Origin: Kitasatospora indigofera
Lineage (GTDB): Bacteria > Actinomycetota > Actinomycetes > Streptomycetales > Streptomycetaceae
Direction: 5' to 3'
NCBI RefSeq assembly: GCF_014655955.1
Contig: NZ_BNBO01000046.1
Span: forward strand, 1 to 64,000
Length of the DNA: 64,000 bases
The notes below the pieces were generated by a model. The model was not told the origin of the DNA. It was given only the letters and a program-made list of their open reading frames with translations, and ran no database searches. A program made the position numbers and the translations under genes. Below, one piece after another: positions 37,467-48,230 of the stretch; positions within the stretch are counted from its first letter, which is position 1; the number at the start of each line of letters is the position of its first letter.

Positions 37467-38552
37467 ATGCGCACTGTCGCCGTCGTCGGCACCGGACTGA
37501 TCGGCACCTCCGCCGCGCTCGCCCTCACCGGCCGAGGGCTCACCGTCCACCTGGAGGACGCCGACCCGGACGCCGCGCGCACCGCCGCCTCGCTCGGCGC
37601 CGGGACCACCGAGCCGGCGGACGGCCCGGTCGACCTGGCGATCATCGCGGTGCCGCCCGCGCTGGTCGGCAAGGTCCTCGCCGACTGCCAGCGCCGCGGC
37701 CTGGCCCGCTGGTACACGGACGTCGCCAGCGTCAAGGACGGCCCGCGCGCCGAGGTGGCCGCGCTGGGGCTCGACACCGTCCACTACATCGGCAGCCACC
37801 CGATGGCCGGCCGCGAGCGCTCCGGCCCGCTGGCCGCCCGCGCCGACCTCTTCGAGGGCCGGCCCTGGGTGCTCACGCCGACCCCCGACACCGACACCGG
37901 GACGCTCAACGCGGTGCTGGAGGTGATCGCGCTCTGCGGCGCGATGCCGATCGTGATGGACGCCGCCGCGCACGACCGGGCCGTCGCCCTCGTCTCGCAC
38001 GCCCCGCAGCTGCTGTCCTCGCTGGTGGCCGCCCGGCTGGAGCACGCCGACGAGACCGCCGTCCGGCTCTCCGGCCAGGGCGTCCGGGACGTCACCCGGA
38101 TCGCCGCCTCCAGCCCCGCCCTGTGGGTGGACATCCTGTCCGCCAACGCCGGCATGGTCGCGGACGTCCTGGAGGACCTCGCCACCGACCTGGGCGAGAC
38201 CGTCACCGCGCTGCGGGCCCTCCAGGCCACCGACGAGGGCGAGCGGCTGGCCGGCGCGGCCGGCATCGAGGCGGTGATGCGGCGCGGCAACCACGGCCAG
38301 GCCCGGATCCCCGGCAAGCACGGTGCCCCGCCCACCCGCTACGAGACCGTCGCCGTCGTGCTCGGCGACCAGCCCGGCGAGCTGGGGCGCCTCTTCGGCG
38401 AGGTCGGCGCGGCCGGGGTCAACATCGAGGACGTCGTCATCGAGCACTCCACCGGGCAGCAGGTCGGCTTCGTGCAGCTCTCGGTGGCGCCCGGCGCGGT
38501 CAAGCCGCTGACGGCGGCGCTGCGCGAGCGCGGCTGGAGCGTCCGGGACTGA
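37467..38552 (+). CDS. tyrA: Prephenate dehydrogenase
   Basis: The enzyme converts prephenate to 4-hydroxyphenylpyruvate for tyrosine synthesis with NAD(P). The product of 361 residues has the glycine loop VVGTGLIGTSAALAL at residues 4-18, the catalytic segment IGSHPMAGRERSGP, the helical dimer domain, and a C-terminal ACT domain (VVLGDQPGELGRLFGEVGAA, then VNIEDVVIEHSTGQQVG), which suggests feedback control by an amino acid. Start ATG 37467 follows AGGAGA. It is the first gene of the cmk/der group. Confidence 0.94.
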   Translation: MRTVAVVGTGLIGTSAALALTGRGLTVHLEDADPDAARTAASLGAGTTEPADGPVDLAIIAVPPALVGKVLADCQRRGLARWYTDVASVKDGPRAEVAALGLDTVHYIGSHPMAGRERSGPLAARADLFEGRPWVLTPTPDTDTGTLNAVLEVIALCGAMPIVMDAAAHDRAVALVSHAPQLLSSLVAARLEHADETAVRLSGQGVRDVTRIAASSPALWVDILSANAGMVADVLEDLATDLGETVTALRALQATDEGERLAGAAGIEAVMRRGNHGQARIPGKHGAPPTRYETVAVVLGDQPGELGRLFGEVGAAGVNIEDVVIEHSTGQQVGFVQLSVAPGAVKPLTAALRERGWSVRD

Positions 38553-38861
38553 CCGACGGTCCTCCGGGACCGACGGGCTTCTCCGGGACCGACGGCCTCC
38601 GGGGCGGCCGTGCCGGCTCGTGCCGGGCGGTCGTGCGGGGCCGGCCCGGACACCGGAAGGGACGGCGGCCCGGCGGGCGGAGAGGGCGGCGGACAGGACG
38701 GCGGACGGGGCACGGACAGGGCGCGCGATCGCGTCCGGGCGCCGCGTCCGGAGCCGGTGGGACGTTGGGCCGGGCGGGTGACGGCCGCAGCGGGCGGGGG
38801 TTCGGCGCCGGTCGTCTAACCTTGAGGGAGACATCCCCAGGTTTAGAGAGAGGTTCGCCCC
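38553..38861. other. Non-coding stretch between tyrA and cmk
   Basis: About 309 bp with no gene. CCGGGACCGACGG-type repeats occur at 38565-38600. A G/C-rich part follows, and AGAGAGG at 38846 is the ribosome site of cmk. A candidate -10, TAACCT, lies at 38817-38822. Confidence 0.55.
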
Positions 38862-39575
38862 GTGGACACTGCCGACCGAGCGCACGCCCCGGTCGTCGTC
38901 GCCATCGACGGACCCTCCGGCTCCGGCAAGTCGACCGTCTCCCGCGCGGTCGCCGCCCGGCTCGGGCTGAGCTTCCTGGACACCGGCGCGATGTACCGCG
39001 CGATGACCTGGTGGATGCTGGCCAACGAGGTGGACGTCGACGACGCCGAGGCCGTCGCGGTCGCCTGCGCCAAGCCGGTGATCGTCTCCGGCACCGACGC
39101 GGCCGGCCCGACCATCACCGTGGACGGCCAGGACGTCTCCGGCCCGATCCGCGGCCCGGAGGTCACCGCCCAGGTCAGCGCCGTCGCCGCCGTCCCGCAG
39201 GTGCGGGCCCGGCTGGTGGAGCTGCAGCAGGGCTGCGCCCGGGTCGCCGAGCGCGGCATCGTCGCCGAGGGCCGGGACATGGGCAGCGTGGTGTTCCCGG
39301 ACGCCACCGTCAAGATCTTCCTGACCGCCTCCGAGACGGCCCGCGCCGGGCGCCGGGCCGCCGAACTGCGGGCCAAGGGCGTCGACGAGGCCACCATCAC
39401 CGCGATGGCGGCCGACCTCGCCCGCCGGGACGCCGCCGACTCCTCCCGGGAGACGGCACCGCTCGCCCAGGCGGCCGACGCCGTCCTGGTCGACACCAGC
39501 GAGCTGACCCTCGACCAGGTGATCGCCACGATCGCCGAGCTGGTCGAGGAGCGGGCCGGCCTGTCGGCGGTCTGA
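38862..39575 (+). CDS. cmk: Cytidylate kinase
   Basis: The enzyme phosphorylates CMP and dCMP. The product of 237 residues has the P-loop IDGPSGSGKSTVSRAV (residues about 15-30), the CMP-binding FLDTGAMYRAMTWWML, and EGRDMGSVVFPDATVKIFL. Start GTG 38862 is behind AGAGAGG. In many actinobacteria an acyltransferase gene separates cmk and der; here der follows after 168 bp. Confidence 0.95.
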   Translation: MDTADRAHAPVVVAIDGPSGSGKSTVSRAVAARLGLSFLDTGAMYRAMTWWMLANEVDVDDAEAVAVACAKPVIVSGTDAAGPTITVDGQDVSGPIRGPEVTAQVSAVAAVPQVRARLVELQQGCARVAERGIVAEGRDMGSVVFPDATVKIFLTASETARAGRRAAELRAKGVDEATITAMAADLARRDAADSSRETAPLAQAADAVLVDTSELTLDQVIATIAELVEERAGLSAV

Positions 39576-39743
39576 CCCCCGCCGGCACCACCCGCCACCA
39601 CCGGCGCGACCGTCCGGCCCGGACGGTCCCGCCGGTAGCAGTTTGATCGCACCACCCCTGATTTTTCGCGCTGCCCCGCATCGAGGGCAGGTACGCACGG
39701 CACGTCCCTGGGAAGGGCTGCGCCGGGAAATGGAAAAACGAAG

Positions 39744-41186
39744 ATGACCGAAGACACCGCCACCGGCACCGGTGAGCTGGACGCCGCCGACTACGCCGAG
39801 TTCATGGCCCTCGCGGCCGAGGAGGGCTTCGACGGCGAGGAGCTGGACGGCGAGGGCGTGCACGCCCCGCTGCCGATTCTGGCCGTCGTCGGCCGCCCGA
39901 ACGTCGGCAAGTCGACCCTGGTGAACCGCATCATCGGCCGCCGCGAGGCCGTCGTCGAGGACAAGCCCGGCGTCACCCGCGACCGGGTCTCCTACGAGGC
40001 GACCTGGAACGGCCGCCGCTTCAAGCTGGTCGACACCGGTGGCTGGGAGCTGGACGTCCTCGGCATCGACGCCATGGTCGCCGCGCAGGCCGAGCTCGGC
40101 ATCGAGAGCGCCGACGCGGTGCTCTTCGTGGTGGACGCCACCGTCGGCGCGACCGACACCGACGAGGCCCTGATCAAGCTCATCCGGCGGGCCGGCAAGC
40201 CCACCGTGCTCTGCGCCAACAAGGTGGACGGCCAGTCCACCGAGGCCGAGGCCGCGTACCTCTGGTCGCTGGGCCTCGGCGAGCCGTACCCCGTCTCGGC
40301 CCTGCACGGCCGCGGCTCCGGCGACCTGCTGGACGCCGTGATGGCCGCGCTGCCCGAGGCGCCGCCGCAGACCTTCGGCGTCGCCCCCGGCGGCCCCCGC
40401 CGGGTCGCCCTGATCGGCCGCCCGAACGTCGGCAAGTCCAGCCTGCTGAACAAGGTCGCGGGCGAGGACCGGGTGGTCGTCAACGAGCTGGCCGGCACCA
40501 CCCGTGACCCGGTCGACGAGCTGATCGAGCTCGGCGGCAAGACCTGGAAGTTCATCGACACCGCCGGCATCCGCCGCCGGGTGCACCTCACGGCCGGCGC
40601 CGACTTCTACGCCTCGCTGCGCACCTCCTCGGCGCTGGAGAAGGCGGAGGTCGCCGTCGTCCTGGTCGACGCCAGCGAGACCCTCGCCGAGCAGGACACC
40701 CGGATCATCTCGATGGCCGTCGAGGCCGGCCGCGCCGTCGTCATCGCCTACAACAAGTGGGACCAGATGGACGAGGAGCGCCGCTTCTACCTGGAGCGCG
40801 AGATCGAGAAGGATCTCGTCCAGGTGCAGTGGGCCCCCCGGGTCAACGTCTCCGCGCTGACCGGCCGCCACATGGAGAAGCTCGTCCCGGCGATCGAGAC
40901 CGCGCTGGCCGGCTGGGAGACCCGGATCACGACCGCGCGCCTCAACGCCTTCCTCGGCGAGCTGGTCGCGGCCCACCCGCACCCGATCCGCGGCGGCAAG
41001 CAGCCGCGCATCCTGTTCGGAACGCAGGCCGGCATCCGCCCGCCGCGGTTCGTCCTCTTCGCCTCCGGGTTCCTGGAGGCGGGCTACCGCCGCTTCGTGG
41101 AGCGCCGCCTGCGTGAGGAGTTCGGCTTCGTCGGCACGCCGATCTCGATCTCCGTGCGGGTGCGCGAGAAGCGCCGCCGCAAGTGA
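39744..41186 (+). CDS. der: Ribosome-assembly GTPase Der (EngA)
   Basis: Der has two tandem GTPase domains and helps 50S subunit assembly. The product of 480 residues has G1 [13 protein letters not shown] (residues about 52-64) and [13 protein letters not shown] (residues about 226-238), G3 DTGGWE and DTAGIR, G4 NKVD and NKWD, and a C-terminal KH-like domain ending RVREKRRRK. The first 45 residues are acidic and specific to actinobacteria. ATG 39744 was chosen; AACGAAG lies just before. Confidence 0.96.
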   Translation: MTEDTATGTGELDAADYAEFMALAAEEGFDGEELDGEGVHAPLPILAVVGRPNVGKSTLVNRIIGRREAVVEDKPGVTRDRVSYEATWNGRRFKLVDTGGWELDVLGIDAMVAAQAELGIESADAVLFVVDATVGATDTDEALIKLIRRAGKPTVLCANKVDGQSTEAEAAYLWSLGLGEPYPVSALHGRGSGDLLDAVMAALPEAPPQTFGVAPGGPRRVALIGRPNVGKSSLLNKVAGEDRVVVNELAGTTRDPVDELIELGGKTWKFIDTAGIRRRVHLTAGADFYASLRTSSALEKAEVAVVLVDASETLAEQDTRIISMAVEAGRAVVIAYNKWDQMDEERRFYLEREIEKDLVQVQWAPRVNVSALTGRHMEKLVPAIETALAGWETRITTARLNAFLGELVAAHPHPIRGGKQPRILFGTQAGIRPPRFVLFASGFLEAGYRRFVERRLREEFGFVGTPISISVRVREKRRRK

Positions 41187-41251
41187 CGCCCCGGCGCACG
41201 TGACACCCCGCTGAGCGGCGGCGGGCGGTGCGTCCGCCCCGCTCGGCAGAC

Positions 41252-41287
41252 AGGAGGCCCTGGCACCCGAAGGTGCCAGGGCCTCCT
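41252..41287 (+). terminator. Terminator after der
   Basis: AGGAGGCCCTGGCACC pairs perfectly with GGTGCCAGGGCCTCCT around CGAA, 65 bp after the der stop. The following 180 bp to the next gene hold short CTGACCTGC and CTGCCGTG direct repeats (41410-41455). Confidence 0.92.
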
Positions 41288-41466
41288 GCTGTCCGGACCA
41301 CGGGCGCTCGTCCCGGACGGGGCCCGCACCGGGACGAGCCCGGCGCCGTCCGCCGTGCCGCCCGCCCTTTCGCCCTTACGTCGTACTGCTGTTCTCCCGT
41401 GCTGCTGCCCCGCTGACCTGCCGACCTGCTGACCTGCCGTGCTGCCGTGCTGCCGTTCCGCCGGGC

Positions 41467-42069
41467 TCAGGACTCGGCGGAACTCCGGCCGGGCGGCAAC
41501 GACAGCCGGTTGCGGTGCCGGCCGCCCACCCCGGCCCCCGCGGCCTGCACCGGGCCGAGATAGCCGGCGGCCACCCAGCCCTGCCCGTTCCCCAGCTGAC
41601 CGCCGTGCGACCCCGCCTGCGACCCCGCGCGCAGGCCGGCCGGCTGCCCGTTCTGACCGTCCGTCCGGTCCTCCGGCTGCCTGCCAGGCTGCCCGGCCCC
41701 CGATCCGCCGGGCGTGCCGTTCTGCTGCTCGTGCTGGCCGTTCTGCTGGCCCGGCATGAACTGCGGCGCCCCGAGGGTCTGCCCCGCGTACGTGAGGAAG
41801 GTCTGTTGCTGCTGCGGGTACGACCGGGTCTCGGACCGGCTCGGGTAAGGGTCCCGGACGGCGAAGCCGGCGAAGCGGAGGTCCTCCTCGCCCGAGCGGT
41901 CCCCGGGCAGTGCCCGGAACAGCCGCCGGTACTCGGAGTACAGCTCGTCGTAGATCGGCGTCGTGGAGTGGGGGTGCTCCGCGTCGTACGACGGGCGCAT
42001 GCCCGGGATCGGGCGGCTGGTCACGGTGGTGGGCTGACGGTGGGCTGCGGCGACGTCGTAGCTGTACAC
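41467..42069 (-). CDS. Conserved actinobacterial protein of unknown function
   Basis: A protein of 200 residues. Residues 25-75 look conserved (HPHSTTPIYDELYSEYRRLF, then RALPGDRSGEEDLRFAGFAV). The rest is disordered and rich in Gln, Gly and Asn, ending GGRHRNRLSLPPGRSS. GTG 42069 gives MYSYDVAAAHRQP; no clear ribosome site is seen, and ATG 42000 (MRPSYDAEH) is an alternative. It has no known domain. It follows the next gene on the same strand after 274 bp. Confidence 0.72.
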   Translation of the reverse strand: MYSYDVAAAHRQPTTVTSRPIPGMRPSYDAEHPHSTTPIYDELYSEYRRLFRALPGDRSGEEDLRFAGFAVRDPYPSRSETRSYPQQQQTFLTYAGQTLGAPQFMPGQQNGQHEQQNGTPGGSGAGQPGRQPEDRTDGQNGQPAGLRAGSQAGSHGGQLGNGQGWVAAGYLGPVQAAGAGVGGRHRNRLSLPPGRSSAES

Positions 42070-42343
42070 GTAGGAGCCAACGAGCGAGAACGGCAGGGGA
42101 TGCGGGTCCGGAGCGCCCGCCCCGGCCTCCGGCGGGAGGCTCCCCGGGTCGGGCGGGCGGGCCGGGCGGGGCGGCGCTCCGGACCGGCCGCGCCGGTCCA
42201 GGTGTTCGCCGCGCCCGCCCGGGTGGCCGTCCGGGGCGCGCTGCCGGGCCCGTCCGCCCTGCGCGGCCCGCCGGGCCCGCTCAGGTGTCCGCCGGGACCG
42301 TCGCGGTGTCCGCCGGGCCTGCCTCGCTGTCCGCCCGGCCCGC

Positions 42344-43213
42344 TCAGGTGCCCGCCAGCGGGAGCGAGGCGGCCACCACCTGGCCCTGGGCGGCGGCCCG
42401 TTCCAGGGCCAGCCGCAGCAGGTCCTCGCGCGGCTGGCGGCCGACCGTCCCGGCCGGCACCGCGTACATGGTGACCTCGGCCTGCTTGCCGGCCGCCACC
42501 CGCCAGGCGTCCGTGACCTGCAGCGGCTGGTGGGCCTGCCACCACCCGGTGCTGCCGCCGGCCGCGGCGGGCTGCAGGATCGCGTGCAACTGCCCCATCA
42601 CCATCAGCACCGACCAGCCGGACAACTGGCCGGGCGTCACGTCCACGTCCGTCAGCGGCTGGAACCCGGCGTCCTGCAGCAGGCTGAGGAACTCGTCCGT
42701 GCCCGAGGTGTTGCCGGGCCGGCCGACCGGTCCGGTGGGCTCGACGACCAGGGCGGCGTGGCCGGTGCCGCCGTGCATCACCAGCCCGCAGGTGATGCCG
42801 AGGACGGCGGCCTGCCCGGCGGCGGCCGGCGCGGGGAGCGGAGCCTCCTGGACCGGCGCCGCCTGGGCCGGCACCTGGGCCGGTTCCTGGAGCGGCACGG
42901 TGTAGGAGGGCTGCTGAGGCGCGGCCGCCGGCTCCTGCGCCTGGTTGATGCTCCGGACCGCGCCGAGCAACTGCTCCTCGGACACCGGCACCACCTGGGA
43001 CGGGATGCAGCGGGAGTGCGCGAAGGCGAGCACCGCGGTCTCGTCGCCGATGAAGAGCACGGTGCTGGTGGGCTCCATCAGGGTGTCGCCCGGTGTCCGG
43101 CAGGACGTGCATTCGTAGGTGTCGGGCGCGTGGGCCCCGCCGAGCAGGCGGTCGGCCTCGTCGTCGCCGATCTCGGATCGAACCTCGTCGCTGACATCGA
43201 GCATGTGCGGCAC
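42344..43213 (-). CDS. Conserved streptomycete protein of unknown function
   Basis: A protein of 289 residues. Its N-terminal 90 residues contain a CTSCRTPGD motif and a second Cys in HSRCIPSQVV, which might bind a metal. A Pro/Gln/Ala-rich linker (residues about 95-130) joins a second domain, ITCGLVMHGGTGHAALVVEP and MVMGQLHAILQPA. The function is unknown. Start GTG 43213 follows GAGGAG. The 274 bp between this gene and 42069 are G/C-rich CGCCGGGCC-type repeats without a gene. Confidence 0.82.
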   Translation of the reverse strand: MPHMLDVSDEVRSEIGDDEADRLLGGAHAPDTYECTSCRTPGDTLMEPTSTVLFIGDETAVLAFAHSRCIPSQVVPVSEEQLLGAVRSINQAQEPAAAPQQPSYTVPLQEPAQVPAQAAPVQEAPLPAPAAAGQAAVLGITCGLVMHGGTGHAALVVEPTGPVGRPGNTSGTDEFLSLLQDAGFQPLTDVDVTPGQLSGWSVLMVMGQLHAILQPAAAGGSTGWWQAHQPLQVTDAWRVAAGKQAEVTMYAVPAGTVGRQPREDLLRLALERAAAQGQVVAASLPLAGT

Positions 43214-44569
<1,356 letters not shown>

Positions 44570-44599
44570 TCCGGTCCGGGTGACCCCGGCGGGTACCGA

Positions 44600-44629
44600 A
44601 CGGCCGCTTCCCTCCGGGGGAGCGGCCGT
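44600..44629 (+). terminator. Terminator after the Rpf/LysM gene
   Basis: ACGGCCGCT pairs with AGCGGCCGT around a 12-base loop, 31 bp after the stop codon. Downstream, GTTCGGGGC and GTGTCCGGG direct repeats cover 44653-44700. Confidence 0.65.
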
Positions 44630-44815
44630 CCGGCGTTTCCGGGGCGACCGGAGTGTTCGGGGCGTTCGGGGCCTCCGGAGTGTCCGGGAGTGTCCGGGGC
44701 GTGCGTTCCGTCCGGCGAGGCCGAGGTGCGCCGGAGGGATGTGCGCGGGCCTCCGGCGGTGCGGTGCGGGGGATGCGGCCGGGCGGGGGAGGAGCCCCGC
44801 CGTCCGGTACCCCGG

Positions 44816-46033
44816 ATGGCAGGCACCGACGGCGTGTCACGGTCGGTAGCGGTGGCCTCCGCCTACGCTCGGCTGCTGTGCCTTCCTGGGACTAAGCGAC
44901 AAGCATTCTTAATCGGCGCGGTGGCGCTCTGGCTGGCCGTTCCGGTGTCGGGCGCCGTGCCGCGCCCCGCCGCCGCGGCTCCGCTGCTCGACGGGCCCGG
45001 CCCGCGTGCCCCCGTCGCGCTGGCGGTGCCCTACCCGGCCGGGGCCCCCGGGGTCGCCCTCGGTGCTGCCGCCGGTGCACCTGCCGGTGCTCCGGGGCCG
45101 GGCGCGCAGGGCCCGCCCGGCCGGCCGGGGCCGTCCGCCGGCCCGCCCCCGGACGGTGCCGCACCCCGGCACCCGGGCCGTCCCGGCGGCCGGCCCGGTA
45201 CGAAGCGACCGCCCGCCGCCCACCTGCCGCCGACCGCCCCGCAGGCTCCGACCGTCCCGCCCGCTGCGGCCGTTCCGCTGCCACCGGCCGCCCCACTGCC
45301 GCCGGCCGCGTCCAGGCTGCCGGGAGTGCCGGTCCGGCCGGCCGTCCACGACGCGGTCTGGGACGCACTGGCCCAGTGCGAGAGCAGCGGCGACTGGCGG
45401 GCCGACACGGGCAACGGCTACTACGGCGGTCTGCAGATCTGGCCGCCCACCTGGGCGGAGGCCGGCGGCCACGCCTACGCCGACCGTCCGGACCACGCGT
45501 CCCGCCGTCAGCAGATCGTCGTCGCTGAGCAGATCCTCCGGCTGCAGGGCTGGGGGGCCTGGCCGGTCTGCTCCCGCGAGATCGGAGCCACGGAGATCGA
45601 GCCGGGGCCGGCGCCGGATCCGGGGACCGACCCGGACACCGACCCCGGCGTCGATCCCGGTGTCGATCCCGGCGTTAACCTCGGCGTGGACCTCGGCGTG
45701 GACCTCGGCCCGGGGCCGGACGACGCGCCGGATCCGGGTCAGCACCCGGGCGGCCCGTCGCCGGATCCGGCTCCGGACCCGTCCGCGGACTCCGGGCCCG
45801 TCGACTCCGAGCCCGCGCCCGACGTGTGGAGCGATCCGTCGGACGAAGCGGATCCCGGTCCGGACCCCGGCCCCCAGTCGGACCGTGAACGGGTGCGCAG
45901 GCAGCACCGCACGCGGGCGCACGAACCAGACCGCGCGCCGCACCGGCACCGAGTTCCCCCGGCGGGTGCGCCCGCGCCCGTGCCGCCGGCGCCCGTACCG
46001 CCCGTGCTCGTACCACCGGCGTCCGCGCCGTGA
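44816..46033 (+). CDS. Second Rpf-like protein with long repeat tail
   Basis: A protein of about 405 residues. A hydrophobic stretch (RQAFLIGAVALWLAVPVSGA) is a signal peptide or anchor. A Pro/Ala region of about 120 residues leads to the Rpf domain (AVWDALAQCESSGDWRADTG, then GNGYYGGLQIWPPTWAEAGG, catalytic Glu in QCESS). The tail repeats Asp/Pro/Gly/Val (DPGVDPGVDPGVNLGVDLGV) and ends basic. No LysM domain is present, so wall binding must be by the tail. Start is uncertain: ATG 44816 has no good ribosome site. Confidence 0.82.
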   Translation: MAGTDGVSRSVAVASAYARLLCLPGTKRQAFLIGAVALWLAVPVSGAVPRPAAAAPLLDGPGPRAPVALAVPYPAGAPGVALGAAAGAPAGAPGPGAQGPPGRPGPSAGPPPDGAAPRHPGRPGGRPGTKRPPAAHLPPTAPQAPTVPPAAAVPLPPAAPLPPAASRLPGVPVRPAVHDAVWDALAQCESSGDWRADTGNGYYGGLQIWPPTWAEAGGHAYADRPDHASRRQQIVVAEQILRLQGWGAWPVCSREIGATEIEPGPAPDPGTDPDTDPGVDPGVDPGVNLGVDLGVDLGPGPDDAPDPGQHPGGPSPDPAPDPSADSGPVDSEPAPDVWSDPSDEADPGPDPGPQSDRERVRRQHRTRAHEPDRAPHRHRVPPAGAPAPVPPAPVPPVLVPPASAP

Positions 46034-46275
46034 TGACCGGAGGGGTGGTGACGGTCGCCTTCGCGCCGGCGGCCGTCCTCCCGCGCCCTCCGGCCGTCCC
46101 CACGCCCCTGAGCGTCACCCCGCGCGCCGTCCGGCCGCGCCGGCCCGTGCCCGCCCGGCCGTCGCCACCACCCCCGGGCGCGGGAATTTGCCGGGTCGCA
46201 GGAGAATTCGACTGGACGAAGGCGGTAGCCGGGCGGAGGACCTCCCCCGGGCCGCCCGGGAGAGGAAGCACACCC

Positions 46276-47136
46276 ATGGGAACCCCCGTCGACCAGCTGG
46301 TCGAACTGCTCGACCTGGAGCAGATCGAACTGAACATCTTCCGCGGCCGCAGCCCCGAGGAGGAGCTGCAACGCACCTTCGGGGGCCAGGTCGCCGGGCA
46401 GGCCCTGGTCGCGGCCGGGCGCACGGTGGAGGGTGACCGCCCCGTGCACTCCCTGCACGCCTACTTCCTGCGCCCCGGCGTCCCCGGGGTGCCCATCGTC
46501 TACCAGGTCGACCGGATCCGGGACGGCCGCTCCTTCACCACCCGCCGGGTGCTCGGCATCCAGCAGGGCCGCTCGATCTTCGCGCTCACCGCCGACTTCC
46601 ACGTCCCCGAGCAGGGCGGGATCGAGCACCAGAACGCGATGCCGGAGGTGCCCGCCCCCGAGGACCTGCCCAGTGCCCTGGAGGAGGTCGGCAGCAGACT
46701 CGGCGAGCTGCCGCCGTTCATCAGCCGCCGCCAGCCCTTCGACATCCGCTACGTCGACCGGCTGCGCTGGTCGAAGGAGGAGCTGGCCGGGGTCGAGCCG
46801 CGCAGCGGTGTCTGGCTGCGGACCAACGGCGCCCTGCCGGACGATCCGCTGATCCACGTCTGCGCCCTGACCTACGCGAGCGACATGACGCTGCTGGACG
46901 CCGTTCGCGTCCCCGTCGAGCCCCTCTGGGGTCGCCGGCACTTCGACATGGCCTCGCTCGACCACGCGATGTGGTTCCACCGCCCGTTCCGCGCCGACGA
47001 GTGGCTGCTCTACCAGCAGGAGTCGCCCGTCGCGCACGGCGCCCGCGGCCTCGCCCGGGGTGAGATCTACGACCGCAGCGGGCAGCTGGTGGTCTCCGTG
47101 GTGCAGGAGGGCCTCTTCCGGCCGCTGCCGGAGTAG
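46276..47136 (+). CDS. tesB: Acyl-CoA thioesterase II
   Basis: A double hot-dog enzyme of 286 residues that cuts acyl-CoA to free acid and CoA. Family segments are RTFGGQVAGQALVAAGRTV, LHAYFLRPGVPGVPIVYQVD, SFTTRRVLGIQQGRSIFALT and DHAMWFHRPFRADEWLLYQ, with the Asp/Thr/Gln active-site pattern in the C-terminal half. ATG 46276 follows AGAGGAAG. The 240 bp upstream have no gene. Confidence 0.93.
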   Translation: MGTPVDQLVELLDLEQIELNIFRGRSPEEELQRTFGGQVAGQALVAAGRTVEGDRPVHSLHAYFLRPGVPGVPIVYQVDRIRDGRSFTTRRVLGIQQGRSIFALTADFHVPEQGGIEHQNAMPEVPAPEDLPSALEEVGSRLGELPPFISRRQPFDIRYVDRLRWSKEELAGVEPRSGVWLRTNGALPDDPLIHVCALTYASDMTLLDAVRVPVEPLWGRRHFDMASLDHAMWFHRPFRADEWLLYQQESPVAHGARGLARGEIYDRSGQLVVSVVQEGLFRPLPE

Positions 47137-47300
47137 GCGGCCGCCGCCCGGACCGGCCCCGCCCGGCCCCGGGTGGGTCGGCCCGGGTCCGGTCCGCCGG
47201 CGGGAGCGGTGCTGACCTGCGGGGAATGTTCCGCCCCCGGACCGAGCGTTGAGGGTGTTGAGACCGGTGGAGCCGGTGCCTGTCGGACTGGAGCGTTTCG

Positions 47301-48095
47301 ATGACCGAGACTGCCGCAGAGGCGTGGAAGCACTGGAGTGACGGCCGGGCGGCAACGGTGAGTTCGCCGCACGGCCAGCTCGCGCTCACGGGGACGCACT
47401 GGCTGGAGCCGGAGCCGGCTGCCGTACCCGGCCTGCCCGGCCTCTGGTGGAGCGACACGGAGGGCGTCCGGCTGCGCGCAACGGCTCAGGACGGCATCGT
47501 GCTCGACGGCCGGGGCAGCCCGGAGACCCCGGTGGAGGGCGAGGTGCTGCTCCGCCCGGACACCGACCCGGCGGCCGACACCGCCGTCCTCGGCGACCTG
47601 CGCCTCGTCCCGATCGAGCGCGAGGGGGAGATAGCCCTGCGGGTGTTCGACCCGGACGCGCCGGCCCGGCTGGCGTTCGCAGGCATCTCGGCGTACCCGT
47701 ACTCGCCCGAGTGGGCCGTCCCTGCGGTGTTCACCCCCTTCGAGGCCGACCGCCCGCTGGTGGTGCCCAACGCCGACGGCCGGGAGCGGCCGCTGAACGT
47801 CACCGGCCGGATCACCTTCACCCTCGCCGGCGAGCACCACACCCTGACGGTCAGCCGCTCCGGCGCGGGGCTCAGCGGAGTCATCGCCGACGCGACGAGC
47901 GGCAAGGACACCTACCGCTTCCGCTTCATCACCCTCCCCGCCCCCGACGCGGACGGCCGCACCGTGCTCGACCTCAACCGGGCCCACCTGCCACCCTGCG
48001 CCTTCGCGGACCACTTCATCTGCCCCTTCCCGCCGCCGGGCAACCAGTTCGCCATCGCGGTCGAGGCAGGGGAGAAGCACGTCCTGACGCGCTAG
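47301..48095 (+). CDS. DUF1684 family protein
   Basis: A protein of 264 residues. DUF1684 features are WKHWSDGRAATVSSPHGQLAL, the middle SAYPYSPEWAVPAVFTPFEA, RFRFITLPAPDADGRTVLDL, and the C-terminal LPPCAFADHFICPFPPPGNQ. The family is widespread in actinobacteria and of unknown function. There is no signal peptide. ATG 47301 was used; no strong ribosome site is seen nearby. Confidence 0.88.
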   Translation: MTETAAEAWKHWSDGRAATVSSPHGQLALTGTHWLEPEPAAVPGLPGLWWSDTEGVRLRATAQDGIVLDGRGSPETPVEGEVLLRPDTDPAADTAVLGDLRLVPIEREGEIALRVFDPDAPARLAFAGISAYPYSPEWAVPAVFTPFEADRPLVVPNADGRERPLNVTGRITFTLAGEHHTLTVSRSGAGLSGVIADATSGKDTYRFRFITLPAPDADGRTVLDLNRAHLPPCAFADHFICPFPPPGNQFAIAVEAGEKHVLTR

Positions 48096-48230
48096 CCGTC
48101 CCCGCTCCCGCTCCCCACCCGCCGTCCCGTACGGACGGGCCTGCGCCAGGTGACGGCTTCCGCAGGCCGTCCGTCGCCGGGCGGGCCGTCACCCACCCCG
48201 GTGGACGGCGCCCCGAACGGGCAGTCGACG

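Noticed and set aside
33197-39646. A plus-strand frame of over 2100 codons
   Set aside because: It runs antisense to the two DUF4139 genes and out of frame through tyrA and cmk. It is a product of G/C bias with no protein-like pattern.
37449-40982. Minus-strand frame of 1177 codons
   Set aside because: Antisense to tyrA, cmk and der, all of which are certain genes.
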